From assembly GCA_038230035.1 (NCBI GenBank), contig JBBRNX010000008.1, positions 51,222 to 115,221 of the forward strand: a stretch of 64,000 nucleotides of DNA, written 5' to 3'. The stretch is from Gaiella sp038230035 (GTDB lineage: Bacteria > Actinomycetota > Thermoleophilia > Gaiellales > Gaiellaceae). How positions within the stretch are numbered: the first letter of the stretch is position 1; every line of letters starts with the position of its first letter. The notes under the pieces are model-generated. The model made no database searches. It was not told the origin of the DNA and saw only the letters and a program-made list of their open reading frames with translations. The position numbers and the translations under genes are program-made. This document shows positions 60,505-64,000 of this stretch, one piece after another.

Positions 60505-63030
60505 GTGGCGCATGATCCGCTGGTGCGCGCAGATCTGCCGACCGGCACGGTCACGTTCCTGTTCACCGACATCGAGGGGTCGACGCTGCTGCTGGAGGAG
60601 CTTGGTACGGAGGGCTACGCGGCTGTGCTGGCCGAGCACCGGCGGTTGTGTCGGGAGGCATGGGTGGCACACGGCGGGGTGGAGGTGGACACGGAGGGGG
60701 ATGCGTTCTTTGTTGTTTTCGCGACGGCGCCGGGGGCGCTTCGAGCGGCGGAGGCAGCGCAGCGAAAGCTCGAACGTGGCCCCGTGCGCGTGCGGATGGG
60801 GATGCACACGGGGACGCCGCTGTTGACGGAGACGGGCTATGTGGGGATGGACGTGCACCGGGCGGCGCGGATTGCTGCTGCCGTGCATGGCGGGCAGGTG
60901 GTGCTGTCCGCCTCGACCACGTCCCTGGTTGGTGACGCTGGGCTGGTGGATCTCGGTGAGCATCGTTTCAAGGATCTATCTGCGCCGGAGCGGGTGTTCC
61001 AGCTCGGGGTGGGCGAGTTCCCGCCGTTGAAGTCGCTGTACCGGACGAATCTGCCGGTGCCGGCGACGCCGTTCCTGGGGCGGTCGCGGGAGCTGGGCGA
61101 GGTCGTCGGCTTGCTGTCTCGGGAGGACGTGCGGTTGTTGACGTTGACCGGTCCGGGTGGGACGGGCAAGACGCGGCTCGCTCTCCAGGCGGCGGCGGAG
61201 GTGTCTGACGACTACCCGGACGGGGTGTTCTGGGTGCCGTTGGCATCCCTGCGCAACCCGCAGCTGGTCTTGAGCGCGATGGCGCAGGTGGTGGAGGTGA
61301 AGGAGGAGCCGGGCAGGGAGCTGGCGGACACGTTGGCGGGCTGGTTGGCGGGGAAGCGGCTGTTGCTGCTGCTCGATAACGCAGAGCATCTGCTGCCAGG
61401 GATCGCGAGTGTGCTCGCGGCGCTACGCGAGCCGGCGAGCACGGTGCAGCTGCTGGTGACCTCGCGGGAGCGCTTGCAGCTGCAGATGGAATCGCTGTAT
61501 GAGGTGCCCTCGCTCGCACCGGATGAGGCTGTCGAGTTGTTTGTGGCGCGGGCGGCGGCGCTCGGCACGCTGGTGGAACGGTCGCCCGTGTTGGAGGAGT
61601 TGTGCCGTCGCTTGGATGAGTTGCCGCTGGCGCTCGAGCTGGCGGCGGTCCGCACAAGGTTGTTCTCTGTGGAGCAGCTGGTGGAGCGGCTCAGCAGCCG
61701 GCTCGACCTATTCAAGGGCGCCCGTGACTCCGACCCCCGCCAGCAGACCCTCCGCGCCACGATCGACTGGTCGTACGAGCTGCTCGATCCGGAGGAGCAA
61801 CGCCTTCTCCGCGCGTTGAGCGTATTCGTGGGCGGCTGTACATACGAGGCTGCCGAGCAGGTGGCGGGCTCCGAACCGGACACGCTGCAATCGCTAATCG
61901 ATAAGAGCCTCGTACGTCGACGGGAAACCTCGGTGGGGCAGCGCTACTGGATGCTCACCTCAATAGGCGACTTCGCCCATGAGAAGCTCGACGGGTTGGG
62001 CGAGCGCGAGAAGCTGTTGGAGCGGCTGCTCGGGTGGCTCGCCCAGCTCAGTGACGAGCACGCGAGCGCAGTTCGGATGCACGACTCGCTTGCTCAAGAA
62101 GTCTTGCTTGAAGAGCAGCCGAACATTCTGGCCGCGCTCGAATGGGCGATCGCAGTGGGGCGCGTCGAGGCTGCCCAGCGGCTGATGCTCGGAAGCTGGT
62201 TCCTGTGGATCAGCTCTGGCTTCGCGTCAGAGGGCGATCTCTGGGCGCAACGCGTCGCAGACCTTCCCTCGGAGCCCACCGTTCTCTACGCGGAGTCACT
62301 CTCGACAGCGGGGGTGTTTCCGCGCTTTCGGGGCGAGCCGGAACGGGCTCTCGCGCTGCAGAGGCGCGGTCTGGAGCTGCTCGAACGCGTCTCGCCTGAC
62401 AGCCCCTTCAGGGCGGCGGGTTACACCGACACAGCGGGGGTTCTGAGGATGCTCGGGCGCCTCGACGAGGCTGAGGCGTACGCCGACCGGGGACTTGAGC
62501 TCAGGCGCGAAGCGGGGCAGCCGGGCGGGATCGCACACGCGCTCGCGGCAGTCGCGTCAGTCGAACAGGCGCGGGGGGCGCTCGAGCAGGCGCTGAGCAC
62601 ACTCGGGGAGGCGGTTGACCTTCTCGATGGGGAGGGGGAATTTGGCAGGTTCGAGGCGGCTGCCGCCATCGCAGAGATCGGTGCCATTGAGCGTTCGCTG
62701 GGACGGTATGAGGCATCGCGTGCCAGCCTTAGAGAAGCCTTTAAGCGGGTTAGCCGGTCGGAGAAGGTCGTTTATCTGGCAGAGATCGTCGGCGAGTTCG
62801 GGCTGCTGCGGCTCGTCCAAAAACAGATCGACGAGGCAGCGCCACTCCTATCCTGGTCGATTCGGACGCTGCGGGAAGCGGGTTTGGAGCACTCTCGCCG
62901 TGACGAGCTGGAAGCGGGTCTCGCGCAGGCGCGCGAACTGCTCGGCGACGAACCGTTCGCCGCCGTCGAAGCCTTCACTGCACGGCTGACACCAGATGAC
63001 CTCGACAACCTGCTCAACCGAGCTGATTGA
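60505..63030 (+). CDS. Class III cyclase - NB-ARC-like ATPase - TPR regulator, second copy
   Basis: An 841-residue relative of the protein at 56015-58573. A cyclase domain (about 8-165) has FLFTDIEGSTLLLEELGTEG and VDTEGDAFFVVF. A STAND/NB-ARC-type ATPase (about 190-480) has GPGGTGKTRLAL, LLLLLDNAEHLLPG and LLVTSRERL. The C-terminal half is TPR-like (AGVLRMLGRLDEAEAYADRG). The upper halves are closely similar between the two proteins and the TPR parts have diverged, so they may sense different partners. GTG 60505 is the likely start; the frame is open far upstream but not protein-like. It lies downstream of the Crp/Fnr gene. Confidence 0.85.
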   Translation: MAHDPLVRADLPTGTVTFLFTDIEGSTLLLEELGTEGYAAVLAEHRRLCREAWVAHGGVEVDTEGDAFFVVFATAPGALRAAEAAQRKLERGPVRVRMGMHTGTPLLTETGYVGMDVHRAARIAAAVHGGQVVLSASTTSLVGDAGLVDLGEHRFKDLSAPERVFQLGVGEFPPLKSLYRTNLPVPATPFLGRSRELGEVVGLLSREDVRLLTLTGPGGTGKTRLALQAAAEVSDDYPDGVFWVPLASLRNPQLVLSAMAQVVEVKEEPGRELADTLAGWLAGKRLLLLLDNAEHLLPGIASVLAALREPASTVQLLVTSRERLQLQMESLYEVPSLAPDEAVELFVARAAALGTLVERSPVLEELCRRLDELPLALELAAVRTRLFSVEQLVERLSSRLDLFKGARDSDPRQQTLRATIDWSYELLDPEEQRLLRALSVFVGGCTYEAAEQVAGSEPDTLQSLIDKSLVRRRETSVGQRYWMLTSIGDFAHEKLDGLGEREKLLERLLGWLAQLSDEHASAVRMHDSLAQEVLLEEQPNILAALEWAIAVGRVEAAQRLMLGSWFLWISSGFASEGDLWAQRVADLPSEPTVLYAESLSTAGVFPRFRGEPERALALQRRGLELLERVSPDSPFRAAGYTDTAGVLRMLGRLDEAEAYADRGLELRREAGQPGGIAHALAAVASVEQARGALEQALSTLGEAVDLLDGEGEFGRFEAAAAIAEIGAIERSLGRYEASRASLREAFKRVSRSEKVVYLAEIVGEFGLLRLVQKQIDEAAPLLSWSIRTLREAGLEHSRRDELEAGLAQARELLGDEPFAAVEAFTARLTPDDLDNLLNRAD

Positions 63031-63163
63031 ACGACGGCTCGGCACCATGGGCTTGCCACGATGCGAACCGTTTCGAACGAGCGACCACCGCCGCGGTTCC
63101 AAAACGGTTCCAAATCCCGCCTCGCGACCTATCTTCTGCCCGACCGACGACCGCTCGCTGCCA

Positions 63164-63205
63164 AGCCCTCTGCCGGACTCGAACCGGCGACGCCCTCCGA
63201 GGAAG
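63164..63205 (-). pseudogene. tRNA-like 3' end, minus strand
   Basis: On the minus strand GCCGG-TTCGAGT-CCGGC is a perfect T arm, followed by AGAGGGC and T, an acceptor 3' strand. No anticodon arm or 5' acceptor strand (GCCCTCT) is found. It is probably an attachment-site remnant. Confidence 0.5.
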
Positions 63206-63334
63206 AACAGAACATGCGCGTACAACGCGTACAGGCTTGTCTATACAACTAGCAGTTAGCACCATCAGCTTCACCTCGAACGCTGCAGATTGCAGGTTCT
63301 TTCAGTTTCGCGACAAGTTGCTGAGCCTTCGAGG

Positions 63335-63381
63335 GTGGACCTCCAATCCGCGGGTCGCAGGTTCGAATCCTCCCGAGCGCA
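63335..63381 (+). pseudogene. Degenerate tRNA 3' half
   Basis: Anticodon-like arm GTGGA-CCTCCAA-TCCGC (base 33 is C instead of T), variable loop GGGTC, T arm GCAGG-TTCGAAT-CCTCC with one mismatch, then CGAGCGC and A. No D arm or 5' acceptor strand. The isotype cannot be assigned with confidence. Confidence 0.5.
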
Positions 63382-63634
63382 TGGGTAAACGCTGCGGATC
63401 GCGCACGCAACAGCCCCGGTACCACCCCGAACCGTTGGATTCCGAGGTCAGAGTCTTCCGCATGGGAGAGGCTCATTCTCAGCGGGGGTAGGGGTCAGCT
63501 GAGAGAGTCGAGAGCCAGCACAGTCTCAGCGAAGGAGGGTTTACGAGAGAGCACGAGGGCGACAGCACAGCCCATCGAGAGAGAGCGAACCGGGAAGCCC
63601 TGACCCCGCTCGCGGCAGGCGCCGGTTCGGCCGG

Positions 63635-64000
63635 CTAGGACTCGGGCGTTTCGATCCGGAAGACCGGGTGATCGGGGGCGACTCGCCGCAGCTCGGCACT
63701 CGGAGAATTCGCGTCGACGCCCCCGAAGAAGACACCGACCTCCCACTTCCAGCGCTTGAGGTAGGCACGGAGGATTGGCTCTTTGTCCTCGTCTGGGATC
63801 TCCGACGCGACAAAGCGTTCGCGCCGTCGGCCGACCAGGAGATGTCCTTCTCCCGCGGCGCGCAGGTTGCGTACCCATTGCGTGTGGCCGCGTGGCGCCA
63901 GGAGGTAGCGGGCGCCGTCCAGCGTCAGCGTGTTGAGCGGGACGCGCCGCGGCTCGCCACTCGTGCGTCCGCGCACCTCGAGGATGCGGGAGCCCCAGAG
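63635..64000 (-). CDS. Deazaflavin-dependent nitroreductase-family protein (DUF385), 5' end outside the window
   Basis: The frame is open to the right edge. Visible residues read WGSRILEVRGRTSGEPRRVP, LTLDGARYLLAPRGHTQWVR, NLRAAGEGHLLVG and end FRIETPES. This is the F420-dependent Ddn/DUF385 split-barrel family of actinobacteria: RGRTSGEPRRVPL and the GHTQWVRNLRA block bind F420. The internal GTG at 63976 is probably not the start because the upstream codons also fit the family. It marks the return to ordinary chromosome. Confidence 0.82.
   Translation of the reverse strand, partial: LWGSRILEVRGRTSGEPRRVPLNTLTLDGARYLLAPRGHTQWVRNLRAAGEGHLLVGRRRERFVASEIPDEDKEPILRAYLKRWKWEVGVFFGGVDANSPSAELRRVAPDHPVFRIETPES

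Larger units (their letters stand above)
63031..63634. other. 604-base region with tRNA 3'-end remnants and no gene
   Basis: It holds two tRNA-like 3' ends (63164-63205 minus, 63335-63381 plus). Small frames here translate to GLEPATPSEEEQ and GRIRTCDPRI, peptides that commonly arise from reading tRNA ends antisense and are not real proteins. The last 150 bases contain nothing I recognise. Confidence 0.6.

Noticed and set aside
63061..63476. Small frames with GLEPATPSEEE and GRIRTCDPRI
   Set aside because: These peptides come from reading tRNA T arms on the wrong strand; no start signal or homology supports them.

Overview
The window is high-GC DNA from a bacterial chromosome, most likely an actinobacterium of the Thermoleophilia type (Gaiellales or Solirubrobacterales). 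This is inferred from base composition, the many GTG starts, an F420-type PPOX gene, a deazaflavin-dependent nitroreductase-like gene and the gene order. It cannot be proved without a database search. A TANNNT -10 box often ends 6-7 bases before a start codon that has no Shine-Dalgarno sequence, so leaderless transcription appears common.

About 1-47.6 kb is conserved chromosome. It opens with the end of a histidine cluster (hisH-hisF-hisIE), a sortase, a DRG-type GTPase, a VIT-like membrane protein, and lysA with a cupin gene. leuS follows, behind what looks like a leader-peptide attenuator. Next come comEA, a frameshifted comEC, holA, rpsT, murJ, lepA, hemW, hrcA, dnaJ and prmA, then mtaB, a HIT gene, yqeY, phoH, ybeY, a dgkA-PAP2 fusion, cdd and era. 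Around 25-37 kb lie small enzymes: cupins, VOC proteins, an FKBP, a PPOX protein, a DUF1326 protein and a CHRD protein, plus a class III cyclase next to a frameshifted cyclic-nucleotide-binding gene. A deoC-aldehyde dehydrogenase operon (37-41 kb) is preceded by twin palindromes. Then come a NadR-type kinase, an IGPS-like barrel, a 161-bp inverted-repeat element, a GT39-like membrane protein, a phosphofructokinase with PPi-type residues, a lipoprotein and a Tat-exported protein.

About 47.6-53 kb is of mobile origin. It starts at a broken tRNA-Leu, carries an XRE regulator, terminase subunits and a ScoMcrA-like SRA restriction enzyme, and holds 3' halves of tRNA-Ala and tRNA-Thr. No integrase is visible.

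About 53-63 kb is the most unusual part. A secreted PD40/DUF11 protein is followed by three copies of a cassette: palindrome, promoter-like core, 54-residue ORF, then hairpin. Each small protein has a hydrophobic N-terminus and ends in the first segment of a peptidase S74 (endosialidase chaperone) domain, stopping exactly where that domain should continue. After copy 2, a separate ORF encodes the missing second half. The cassettes are interleaved with two large cyclase-ATPase-TPR regulators and a Crp/Fnr regulator, suggesting a cyclic-nucleotide-linked locus. The window closes with degenerate tRNA 3' ends and a truncated nitroreductase-family gene.

Three genes (comEC, a DUF6886 gene and the cyclic-nucleotide-binding gene) each carry a one-base indel in or beside a homopolymer, so sequencing error is a real possibility for them.
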